NCBI GenBank assembly: GCA_036648855.1
Contig: JAVWCU010000012.1
Span: 1 to 21,357, forward strand
Direction of reading: 5' to 3'
Length of the DNA stretch: 21,357 nt
DNA from: Faecenecus sp036648855
GTDB taxonomy: Bacteria; Bacillota_I; Bacilli_A; RF39; UBA660
Shown here: positions 13,843-21,357 of the stretch, in pieces
How positions within the stretch are numbered: the stretch's first letter is position 1
Layout: every line of letters begins with the position of its first letter
Program-made: the position numbers and the translations under genes
The notes under the pieces: generated by a model
Database searches by the model: none
Told to the model about the DNA's origin: nothing
What the model saw: only the letters and a program-made list of their open reading frames with translations

Positions 13843-16623
13843 TCACCTACTTCCTATGTTCTTATATGGCACTAAACACTCTGTAGCACTAGATTGATCA
13901 TTACAACCAATTAAACCTCGTTTAGCAATTAACATATGGGTTCCGTTAGAGGAAAACTCATTAGAACCTAAGAAACTACTTTTACATATATTCGCGCCAC
14001 CACTGTTATAGCAGTACATATCATAGTCTAAATATTTACCTTTTTTAGACTTATTATACTGTCTAATAGAATTAATATGTTGTTTGGTTAGGATAATCTC
14101 ATAATCTAATTCATTATTAGAAACTTCTGGACTAGTTCCAGCATTTATATCATATGAAGTATTAGATGTTTTATAAATACTATTTCCTTTAGTCTTAATA
14201 TCTTCTAAAGTTTTAATAGGATTAATATTAAATTTATTATTTGTAGCATTAACTGACCAGTTCCATCTAGGTTCTCTATCTAGGAATGGCTTGTTAAGAT
14301 CAATTGGCCTGTACATAAAGGTTAAGCCTTTTGAACAAATATCTCCTGGTTTACAGTCTGGAACTTCAGGAACAATTGGTCCGGAGTTTTTCTTAATTCC
14401 GTAGAAGCAATCTATATCTACTGAATTCCACTGATCCCAAGTACCTAATTTGCTGAAATTAAATTTAATATTCTGATTAATACTAGGGCTATTACTAGTA
14501 ACAACGCTAGGGTTATCATAGCCAATTATTGTCGGCCAGTTTTCATATAAATTAAAGCCTGTAGCTGATAAATTAGTATAGTATTTATTTCCACCATCAT
14601 AGTAGTATGGCTGGATATTAGTGTGTTTATTATAATACTGTTCTCCGTATATTATATCAGATGATGTTTGTTTAGAAAGATAAGCTTTATCTAATTTAAT
14701 ATCTAAATCCTGTGTTACAATATAAGTTTTAACTTGTCTACTAACACCAGGTGCTATGATGATATTTTCCGGATTAGAAATTGCTGAAGTTGTATAATTT
14801 AGTCCAGTACTAGGATCTTTTTTAGGAGTTACTTGAAGTTCAGCATTTGTTCCTTTTTTATATTCTTGAACTTTACCGGTATGAGAATCAGTAATAGTAG
14901 CATTAAAGCTATCATTTCCCATACTTTCACTAGTAAATTTACTAATAGCTTCATTGACAGCCGTTAGTTCTGCTAGACTAGCACTAATAGCATTTTTATA
15001 TAACTCTTCAGCATTAGCCTCACAATCTGGATTACTTGTAAAAACTTCATAGCATTTAGTAGGATTGTCAGATGAATTACACCAAGGTTTATAGGTAAAA
15101 AGAATATTATGTTCGGTTAAACACATATCTGAATATGGGCATCCAGCATTATCAACTGTAACCAAACAACTAGAAATAGGATTTCTAGTACTACCATATG
15201 GTTTACCTAGAATTTGGTTACATTCTTCCTTACTACCTATATCTTGAAAAGCCATAGGCATAACATTATATTTATCATCATATAATGAAAACTGTCGATA
15301 TAGAGGACTAGGAAGCTTTATAACATTGTCTTTATAATTAGCCTCATAACATTTATTTATACATTTTTGAGTATATTTTCCACCATCACAGGTATTTACA
15401 CAACTGTCAAAATCTTTAGAGGGACCTGCTCCCGCTTCTCCTGTATGGTTATTTGGTCCACCCCAACACTCTACTCCATAAGTACAAGTATCTTTTTTTT
15501 CAGGTTGAGAAATCTGAATAGGTGTACAAGTTCTTACAATTTTAACATTAGCGCCATAGGTAAAACCTACTCCTGCGCTTATGCCTTTTGGAGTATCATA
15601 AGACACCACTAGTTTTTCTGTACAAAGAGCTTGCCAGTATTTACCTGATCCTGGAACTTCTAGTAATTTAGTATATTCATCTCCAATATTTACATCTTTA
15701 TTATTAGCTGAGTTAAAATCACATTGCAATTTTTTATCAACAGTTCCAGATGATAACTTACTTAAAATACTACTAGCACGATTTATTTTTAAATTGATAA
15801 CATTCGCTAAACCTGGTATTTTAGAAAAAGTAATCTTATCTTGATAACATTCTGGTACTAAAGCTTTTTCTATACCACTCGGGTGCTGATTACGGTAATT
15901 AATACAAGTTGCACTAGCATATTCAGGATTTATAACATAAGATGATCCTGCTCCTTGAATATAGCCCATATAAGCATCTTGGCAAGCACTGCCAGTGTTT
16001 AAGTAAAATCCATAAAAATAGCTATCTCCTGGTGTTACATAATCATAAACACCACTATCATTAGGCGTAATAAACGTTCCCTTGTAATCCCAATTAGTGC
16101 ATCTTTTTTCACCACTAGCCGAAGTATCATAATTAGTACAAACTTGTTTAAATACCCCATCTTGTTTTGGAACTTTTTTTACTTTATAACCCTTTAGGCC
16201 ATCTATTTTAACAGCCCATTTATTATTCACATAAGTTAAACTGAGCATCTCCTGAACATCAGTCATTTTAGGAACAGTTCCAACATCGGCATCAGTTGGA
16301 CAAGTTAAAAACTTATACCCAGCATCTGTTGTAGCTCCATCTATAACACAACTAACTCCTAAGGAAGTTGCCTTAAACTTATAATCAGTTCCAAGACATT
16401 TACCCTTCACTAATAAACACTTTTGTTCAATAGCATCTAAATCTATTTTACCTAAGTTGCCTTTTACTTTATTCCCTTGGTTGTTTATTTGATAAATTTT
16501 TCCGCCTACACAAACTTGTCCATCTGCAGTAGTCGTTCTTTCATCAGCTTCTACAATATGAATGGGAGCTATTATAATAAGAAAAGTTAATATACAATAA
16601 TATAATATTTTCTTGGTACCCAT
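13843..16623 (-). CDS. Large cysteine-rich secreted surface protein (926 aa)
   Basis: I do not recognise a named family. A signal peptide is clear (hydrophobic 8-24, likely cut after Ala26). The mature part has about 33 cysteines, which is exceptional for an exported Gram-positive protein. They cluster at 38-108, 162-259, around 380-425 and 455-550, with another group near the C-terminus. A twin CxxxC motif (Cys408-Cys412 and Cys421-Cys425, eight residues between) stands out. A stretch of about 200 residues (roughly 550-740) has almost none. The C-terminus has no LPxTG-like signal and no hydrophobic anchor, so the protein is secreted or held by partners. It sits between a class B-like sortase and the pilus genes, which suggests a pilus-associated adhesin or tip protein. 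The alternative is a structural sheath component. It stops seven bases before the TadE-like start. Confidence 0.8.
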   Translation of the reverse strand: MGTKKILYYCILTFLIIIAPIHIVEADERTTTADGQVCVGGKIYQINNQGNKVKGNLGKIDLDAIEQKCLLVKGKCLGTDYKFKATSLGVSCVIDGATTDAGYKFLTCPTDADVGTVPKMTDVQEMLSLTYVNNKWAVKIDGLKGYKVKKVPKQDGVFKQVCTNYDTSASGEKRCTNWDYKGTFITPNDSGVYDYVTPGDSYFYGFYLNTGSACQDAYMGYIQGAGSSYVINPEYASATCINYRNQHPSGIEKALVPECYQDKITFSKIPGLANVINLKINRASSILSKLSSGTVDKKLQCDFNSANNKDVNIGDEYTKLLEVPGSGKYWQALCTEKLVVSYDTPKGISAGVGFTYGANVKIVRTCTPIQISQPEKKDTCTYGVECWGGPNNHTGEAGAGPSKDFDSCVNTCDGGKYTQKCINKCYEANYKDNVIKLPSPLYRQFSLYDDKYNVMPMAFQDIGSKEECNQILGKPYGSTRNPISSCLVTVDNAGCPYSDMCLTEHNILFTYKPWCNSSDNPTKCYEVFTSNPDCEANAEELYKNAISASLAELTAVNEAISKFTSESMGNDSFNATITDSHTGKVQEYKKGTNAELQVTPKKDPSTGLNYTTSAISNPENIIIAPGVSRQVKTYIVTQDLDIKLDKAYLSKQTSSDIIYGEQYYNKHTNIQPYYYDGGNKYYTNLSATGFNLYENWPTIIGYDNPSVVTSNSPSINQNIKFNFSKLGTWDQWNSVDIDCFYGIKKNSGPIVPEVPDCKPGDICSKGLTFMYRPIDLNKPFLDREPRWNWSVNATNNKFNINPIKTLEDIKTKGNSIYKTSNTSYDINAGTSPEVSNNELDYEIILTKQHINSIRQYNKSKKGKYLDYDMYCYNSGGANICKSSFLGSNEFSSNGTHMLIAKRGLIGCNDQSSATECLVPYKNIGSR

Positions 16624-16635
16624 CTCTGTTACCTC

Positions 16636-17391
16636 CTATTTTTCTTTAATTATATCATAATTACTGGTAGTTTGAACAGTATATTCATCAGGTTTTTCAT
16701 TACTTCTTACAAGTCTTGCATCTACTTTGAATTGGGTTTTACTTTTATCACCAAAATATCTAGTACAAGTAATTAGAGAAATAATTTTATCATTACTGTC
16801 TACTTCTACAGCATATTTATATAAGCTTTTTTCTTTAGCTCCCTTTATATAATTATCAGTTTCAATTTTTGTTTTAGTAACTTTTCCTCTATCCTCATCT
16901 TTATCAAAGAAAGATACGGCATATATCTTATATAGCTCATCAATTCCATTATGACTATACTGAATATAAAGATTATTCTTGGCAAAATCTTTATAGACAA
17001 AACTCATAAGTTGTTCAAATCTTTTTTGATTTTGATCATTCGTTAAAGGTTTAGCCGAAACATTTTGAATATTATGTCCATATATTGCCATACGGTTCTC
17101 TTCTCCTTCTGGAGTATGAGAAATCCAAGTATAATCAAGACCACTATTATAAGCATTAGGAGTTTCATAAATAATTGGGTAATCAATATTAGTACCCTGT
17201 ACTCTAATCCACCCTACTGCAGGAGTATCTTCTATAACAGTTGAAGCTATTTGTTCTGTTTTAGAGACAATAGTAAACGGCTTAAAAGTTGCCTTTTTAG
17301 AAGATAATAAGTAGAAAATAAATACTACTCCAATTATAACAATTAAGATAAAACTAATAAGTAATAGATTTTTTACCTGATTTTTTTTCAT
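16636..17391 (-). CDS. srtB: Class B-like sortase, possible atypical active site (251 aa)
   Basis: One N-terminal membrane helix (about 8-30) is followed by an extracytoplasmic sortase domain: VGWIRVQGTNIDYPII (59-74), a catalytic-type YGHN (His106), and an LITCTR strand with Cys209. Sortases link surface proteins to the cell wall or to pilus subunits by transpeptidation. Aligning the end of the domain with class B sortases, the residue that is normally the catalytic Arg (in a RFxVxA pattern) falls on Gln220 in TQFKVDARLV. Arg211 and Arg226 are nearby and could stand in, so I do not call it inactive. No protein in the window has an LPxTG- or NPQTN-type sorting signal. GTAAGGAG precedes the ATG. 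The sortase class is fairly sure, the substrate unknown. Confidence 0.88.
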   Translation of the reverse strand: MKKNQVKNLLLISFILIVIIGVVFIFYLLSSKKATFKPFTIVSKTEQIASTVIEDTPAVGWIRVQGTNIDYPIIYETPNAYNSGLDYTWISHTPEGEENRMAIYGHNIQNVSAKPLTNDQNQKRFEQLMSFVYKDFAKNNLYIQYSHNGIDELYKIYAVSFFDKDEDRGKVTKTKIETDNYIKGAKEKSLYKYAVEVDSNDKIISLITCTRYFGDKSKTQFKVDARLVRSNEKPDEYTVQTTSNYDIIKEK

Positions 17392-17401
17392 TTCTTTCTC
17401 C

Positions 17402-19252
17402 TTACTTTACATAATACGGTGTTAAAACAGTGCCCTGTCCGCCAGACAGTTTAATGTGTTTAGGCATATATAAAGCTACTTTTATAGCATTGTTTTTATA
17501 GTCATTAAGACCTACTTCAAAGACAATTCCATTACCCGTATTTAACATTAAATACTTGTTTTCCGGAAGAGAATTATCTAATAACCAATAATTATAATTA
17601 AGAAATAATTCATTATTGTTAAGAGCGGAAAAAAGTTCATAACTAGCAGGAATAGATAATTTAGCTTTAAAAGTCTCGGTTTTAAAGGAATTATAGATTT
17701 TACCATTTTCATAAGTTGGTAAACTAAACTCATGTTCCATAAGAAACTTTTCATCTAAATAACTAATTACTTCATGATTAATATTATAGCCTAGATTACC
17801 TGCCACTGTAGGACTAAACTTCCGATTAGTATCTGCATCATTATAACTAGCAGTAATAGGTCTATTAGTACTATTATTAAGAATAGTTCCTGCTGTTACT
17901 AACTTAGTATTACCTTCTTTATCAAAACCCGCTATTCTAAAAAACTGACCAGAATAGACTACATATTCACCAACTAATCTAGTGTTTAATAAATCAGCAT
18001 CTCTTCCATATTCATAATCATTTAGCTTATAGGGATTATTTCCAGTACCATTACCACTAACAATAAAGATCTTATCTCCTATAATATTAATAACAGGTCT
18101 TACTCCCACTAACTCAGTGTCATTATAAGCCATTAGTTTATCATCTGAAAATGAATAAGTCATATAAGCTTGGCCTGTAGAATTCTTATTTAAAAGCCAG
18201 TAACTAACCCGGTTATTTAAATATGATTTACCAGATGAATCATAAGTATTAAAGTATTCACTAGTAGATAAAAGACCAACTGGTTTAGCCTCACTGTACT
18301 TAGTACAAGCATTTTTACTATCAGAGACACTATTATAAGTATCTAAACACCAAGTACTATCCTGTTTCACAAATTTATCACTGCTTTTTAAATTAGGATA
18401 AAAATACTCGTTTAACCAGGTAGAGGCATGACTATCTATAAAATTAGGAGCCTCTCCATAAGAAATATTACTAATATTATCATCAGTCATTAGTTTAATT
18501 GAATTATCTGGATTAACTCCAATAATTCTAAAAAGCATCCCAGAGTAAAATACATAGTTAGGAGCATTAGTTCCCTTATAAATATTAGAAGAATCTGTTT
18601 TAGCTTTGACTTCATCTAAAAGATTCCTAGTAACATGAACATTTCTAACAGTAGTGGATTTATTACCAGTACTGTCCATAACTAAATACTTAACTTGGTA
18701 TTCTCCAATTTGATTCATATCAACAGCACTGCTATCAGTACTAACTTTACTTATATCAATATGTTTATCTTTATTATCTGTAACACTTTTAACTCCAGGG
18801 TCTGTATACTTATCCCCTACTTTAATATAATAATTAATATCTCCCTCTAGAGTAATTACAGGCGGAGTATGGTCTATTTTAGACTTTCTTTTTCCACATT
18901 CTAAATAAACATGATATTTATAAGTATTGTCTTTTTCTTTAGTAACCCTAATCCAAGAGTCTATTGAACAAGAAGTTGTCTTCTTAGGAATAGTAAGTAA
19001 TGGTACATAACTTAAATCATATAAAGTAGATAACTTTAGTTCTGTATATTTACCTTCCTTATCAGGGAGTTTCTTAGGGTACCGTTCGAAATACTCTTTG
19101 GCACCCTTAATGAACTGTTTTTCTTCATTTTTAAATATTAATGGTTTTTCAATAAATAATAGCCAAATAAAGTAGATGAGTAAAATAATACCTAGTACTA
19201 TTCCTACTCTAATACCCCATTTCTTTAACCAATCTTTATCTTTAAACTTCAT
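17402..19252 (-). CDS. Membrane-anchored protein: pilin-like module, Ig-like (DUF5011) and two DUF6273-like domains (616 aa)
   Basis: One membrane segment (about 14-34) is followed by four outer domains. Residues 43-122 match the small module of the 369-aa protein, with Cys95 and Cys119 in the same places. Residues 129-208 are an Ig-like DUF5011/HYR-type domain (PPVITLEGD, then YTDPGVKSVTD, then IGEYQVKYLVMDSTGN). Two copies of a DUF6273-like domain follow at about 229-410 and 425-616; each opens with a YSG(M/Q)(L/F)FRI strand and ends with G.GT...PY. The first copy holds the YWLLN and GVRPVINI signatures; the second is more divergent. It has no sorting signal. It starts at an ATG within five bases of the preceding stop, with AGGGAG inside the upstream gene. 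It is probably a surface or pilus-linked protein. Confidence 0.8.
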   Translation of the reverse strand: MKFKDKDWLKKWGIRVGIVLGIILLIYFIWLLFIEKPLIFKNEEKQFIKGAKEYFERYPKKLPDKEGKYTELKLSTLYDLSYVPLLTIPKKTTSCSIDSWIRVTKEKDNTYKYHVYLECGKRKSKIDHTPPVITLEGDINYYIKVGDKYTDPGVKSVTDNKDKHIDISKVSTDSSAVDMNQIGEYQVKYLVMDSTGNKSTTVRNVHVTRNLLDEVKAKTDSSNIYKGTNAPNYVFYSGMLFRIIGVNPDNSIKLMTDDNISNISYGEAPNFIDSHASTWLNEYFYPNLKSSDKFVKQDSTWCLDTYNSVSDSKNACTKYSEAKPVGLLSTSEYFNTYDSSGKSYLNNRVSYWLLNKNSTGQAYMTYSFSDDKLMAYNDTELVGVRPVINIIGDKIFIVSGNGTGNNPYKLNDYEYGRDADLLNTRLVGEYVVYSGQFFRIAGFDKEGNTKLVTAGTILNNSTNRPITASYNDADTNRKFSPTVAGNLGYNINHEVISYLDEKFLMEHEFSLPTYENGKIYNSFKTETFKAKLSIPASYELFSALNNNELFLNYNYWLLDNSLPENKYLMLNTGNGIVFEVGLNDYKNNAIKVALYMPKHIKLSGGQGTVLTPYYVK

Positions 19253-19255
19253 ATA

Positions 19256-20830
19256 TTATTCTCCCTTCAGATTATAGATGTAAAGTTTATCTCTAACAGT
19301 GAACTCTAGTTTTAAAGTAGGAGATGAAGATGCTGCATCAGGTATTAATAAATAAGCAGCTTGGCCCTTCCACTCACTAAGACCAGGGCTAATAAAAGTA
19401 GTTGCTACTTCTTTATCTGATACTTTATAAATAAGTTTAGCTCGATCAATAAGAAACCGGTTGAAGTTAAGTCCTGTTTTAGAGCCTGTAAACATTAGTT
19501 TTAAAATAGTCTTATTATTAGGATAAGTATTAGCTCTAAGCTTACCTTCATAGACCCTACAATCCCAAGCAAAACACTTAGTATAAAGATAGTCTACTTC
19601 ATCCTTTATTTCATAATTATTAATAGTAAACTTCTCTACTGATTTATTAGAAAAAGCAAGTGACATCTCTTCGTTTAGTTTATTAGTAATAGTTTGATTG
19701 TAATTAGAAATATCAGTCTTCTTAATATTAATTTTTCTTAGCTTAACCTTATTATGGCCAAGCATTTCTTGGTAAAATAAATCTAACTCTGTTCCAAAAT
19801 CATTAGGGTTAATTTCATAAATAAGTAAATAAGTATACTTAGTATTAGGTTTTAAAGGTTGATCTTGATAGCCATTACCTAAATCTTTAAAATACTTATC
19901 ATGGGTTTTAATAGGTAAATAATACTGTTTAGAACCCGCTATTACAAATTTACCTGTATCTAAATAATAAGTACTATTACTCTTATTAGTTATATCTATT
20001 TCTAGAATCAAGTACTTCCTATTACTAGTATTAATCCTATCACCAGCATAGTCTTTATTAGTAAAATAGACTTTATTAACTCTCATATCATATGAGTTAG
20101 CTGTAAAAGTTTCTAACATTTTATAGCTACGATTAGGCGCAATAGAAGTTTGGTAAATAGTAATACTACTAGCTAGAAAGGTAACTAGTAGTACTAAAGA
20201 AATAACAACTTTATGTTCTAAAAAGAAATACTTTATATAACGAAACTTTTGTTTAATAGTTCTATTTATTGTATGTTTATCTAAATCAAGAGAAAGTTCA
20301 AACTCTTCATTATCAGAGGCATTTATTTCTATATATTCTGCATCTTCTCTAAAACCAAATTTCTTTAGGTCTAAACCTAAAGATCTAATTAAAAGAACAA
20401 TCAAAATCGCATACTGAGGAATACTAACAATAAACAAAATATCTCTTACTAGTAAGGCTTGTTGCCTATCGATAATATCAAAACCTAGATTATTAAAATA
20501 AGATACTGCAAAAGAAAAAGCAATAATAACTAGTACATATTCTAAAATAATTAAACCATAAACAATTACAGGTTTCTTTTTATAATAAAGAAGATAAATC
20601 AAGACACAACAAATAGCAATAATTGCTAAAATAGAGAGATTAAAGAAGAAAGAGACATAATTACTCATAGGATTAACTACAGGGTTATAAAAGCCACTAG
20701 CTAAGTAATTAGTCACCATATTAGAAAAAGATATATTCTTATAAACTATATAACAAGCAAGTAATAATAAGGCAAGATTTATTTTTTGAAAATGCTTAAT
20801 TAAAAACGCATAAGGCTTTCTTAAAATCAT
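19256..20830 (-). CDS. Polytopic membrane protein with DUF4352-like outer domain (524 aa), head of the locus
   Basis: Hydrophobic segments lie at about 18-32, 60-83, 87-110, 128-148 and 212-228. A cytoplasmic acidic stretch (about 160-195) lies between the fourth and fifth. The C-terminal 290 residues are predicted to be outside. Residues about 250-345 resemble the Ig-like DUF4352 fold: MRVNKVYFTNKDY, then KYLILEIDITNKS, then a PLKPNTKYTYLLIYEI strand. The rest is beta-rich without a recognised motif, with one possible disulfide pair in the segment CFAWDC. It is the first gene of the minus-strand block, with AGGAGGG eight bases before the ATG. The function is unknown; a scaffold or accessory part for the envelope machine is a guess from position. 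Confidence 0.72.
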   Translation of the reverse strand: MILRKPYAFLIKHFQKINLALLLLACYIVYKNISFSNMVTNYLASGFYNPVVNPMSNYVSFFFNLSILAIIAICCVLIYLLYYKKKPVIVYGLIILEYVLVIIAFSFAVSYFNNLGFDIIDRQQALLVRDILFIVSIPQYAILIVLLIRSLGLDLKKFGFREDAEYIEINASDNEEFELSLDLDKHTINRTIKQKFRYIKYFFLEHKVVISLVLLVTFLASSITIYQTSIAPNRSYKMLETFTANSYDMRVNKVYFTNKDYAGDRINTSNRKYLILEIDITNKSNSTYYLDTGKFVIAGSKQYYLPIKTHDKYFKDLGNGYQDQPLKPNTKYTYLLIYEINPNDFGTELDLFYQEMLGHNKVKLRKINIKKTDISNYNQTITNKLNEEMSLAFSNKSVEKFTINNYEIKDEVDYLYTKCFAWDCRVYEGKLRANTYPNNKTILKLMFTGSKTGLNFNRFLIDRAKLIYKVSDKEVATTFISPGLSEWKGQAAYLLIPDAASSSPTLKLEFTVRDKLYIYNLKGE

Positions 20831-20860
20831 AATCCTACCCTCCTATTATAATACACTTCT

Positions 20861-20889
20861 AGTATAGCCTAAATTAGATAAAAAAAAAA
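20861..20889 (-). promoter_or_regulatory. Candidate promoter for the whole minus-strand block (weak)
   Basis: On the minus strand a -10 TATACT (20866-20861) lies 31 bases before the first start codon. At a 17-base spacing the -35 position falls in a T run and has no TTGACA-like hexamer. A second TATAAT (20850-20845) touches the ribosome site and is too close to serve. The block must start in this 125-base divergent gap, but the exact site is unsure. Confidence 0.35.
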
Positions 20890-20903
20890 GTCTTTTGTAA
20901 GAA

Positions 20904-20932
20904 TTGTTTATTCAGTTATTATCTGTTATAAT
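20904..20932 (+). promoter_or_regulatory. Promoter for the thioredoxin-like lipoprotein gene
   Basis: A -35 TTGTTT (20904-20909), a spacer of exactly 17 bases ending in TGT, and a perfect -10 TATAAT (20927-20932), TG-extended. Transcription would begin near 20939, directly before the AAGGAG ribosome site at 20941-20946. Confidence 0.7.
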
Positions 20933-20955
20933 TTTGACATAAGGAGAATAATGAC

Positions 20956-21357
20956 ATGAAAAAATTAATAATACCCGCAATACTTATCTTTAGTTGTTTA
21001 ATGTTAACAGGATGTGGTTCTAGTTATATAAAGGACACTAATTACAAAGAAATAAACAAACTAATTACAGATAAAGAAGATTTTATATTAGAAGTTATGA
21101 GTACTAACTGCTCTGCTTGTAAAGACTTTGAACCTAAGTTAAAAGAAGTTGCAAATGAGTATAAAATAACAATTTTAAAGTTAGATATTAAAGATTTAAA
21201 AGATGAAGAATGGGTTACATTAAGAGATACTTATTCCTTATCAGGAACTCCTACCACTATGTTCTTTACTAAAGGAGAAGAAGTTTCTATTAGTACTAGA
21301 ATGGATGGTAATATTAGTAAAGATAAAATTATATCTAAATTAAAAGCTATGGGTTAT
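20956..21357 (+). CDS. Thioredoxin-fold lipoprotein with CSAC motif (partial, runs off the right edge)
   Basis: A 5' fragment of 134 codons is visible. The signal peptide ends in a lipobox LTGC (17-20), so the mature protein is lipid-anchored at Cys20 on the outer face of the membrane. A thioredoxin-type fold follows: the strand FILEVMSTN, the redox motif Cys52-Ser-Ala-Cys55, a KLDI strand, and the cis-proline in SGTPTTMFF (Pro99). Extracytoplasmic members of this family reduce, form or reshuffle disulfides. It is read divergently from the pilus/secretion block, and its neighbour at 13843 has about 33 exported cysteines, so it may service those proteins; this is inference. The start is the ATG at 20956, nine bases after AAGGAG; an ATG at 20951 stops at once. 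Confidence 0.88.
   Translation, partial: MKKLIIPAILIFSCLMLTGCGSSYIKDTNYKEINKLITDKEDFILEVMSTNCSACKDFEPKLKEVANEYKITILKLDIKDLKDEEWVTLRDTYSLSGTPTTMFFTKGEEVSISTRMDGNISKDKIISKLKAMGY

Noticed and set aside
15367..15612. Plus-strand open frame of 81 codons
   Set aside because: Antisense to the cysteine-rich protein gene; no start signals.
20845..20850. TATAAT on the minus strand before the 524-aa gene as a -10 box
   Set aside because: It abuts the AGGAGGG ribosome site, so transcription would start inside or beyond that site.
1..21357. The locus as an integrative conjugative element
   Set aside because: No relaxase, integrase, coupling protein, attachment-site repeat or origin of transfer was seen; it remains possible only if these lie outside the window.
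1..21357. Mycoplasma-type code (TGA as Trp)
   Set aside because: TGA ends several genes (for example at 1869 and 13843) and the tryptophans checked are TGG.

Overview
The window is very AT-rich. It uses TGA as a stop and TGG for tryptophan, so it follows the standard bacterial code and not the Mycoplasma code. A sortase, strong AGGAGG-type ribosome sites and the lack of a secretin point to a Gram-positive (monoderm) bacterium. The style of the proteins suggests an uncultured, gut-type Bacilli/Mycoplasmatota-like lineage such as RF39; this is inference from style, not a database match. No tRNA, rRNA, CRISPR array, insertion sequence, integrase or relaxase was seen.

Almost everything (20,830 down to 1) is one co-directional block on the minus strand, read here from its promoter end. 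(a) 20830-13843, surface and assembly: a membrane protein with a DUF4352-like outer domain, a membrane-anchored protein with an Ig-like domain and two DUF6273-like domains, a class B-like sortase, and a 926-residue cysteine-rich secreted protein. (b) 13836-7835, a Tad/Flp-type pilus machine: a TadE-like pseudopilin, CpaB, the CpaF/TadA ATPase, TadB, TadC, a 53-residue Flp-like pilin, a second TadE/pilin-like protein and a CpaE-like protein with a degenerate P-loop. (c) 7775-85, a minimal type IV secretion (T4SS) module: a VirB2-like pilin in its own promoter/terminator unit, a DUF6273-like membrane protein, a 270-residue bitopic protein, a second VirB2-like pilin, a VirB6/TrbL-like channel protein, a PrgI/VirB3-like protein and a VirB4 ATPase split over two genes. 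A further gene starts at about 54 and runs off the left edge.

The likely reading is a composite envelope machine that combines a Tad pilus with a T4SS-like export channel and dedicated surface proteins. It is unlikely to be a complete conjugation system, because no relaxase or coupling protein is visible. Promoters with good spacing, mostly with a TG-extended -10, sit directly before four small pilin or bitopic genes and before the second VirB2 gene. Two clear Rho-independent terminators separate transcription units.

At the right end, on the plus strand and divergent from the block, is a thioredoxin-fold lipoprotein with a CSAC motif. It may help with the many exported cysteines in this locus.
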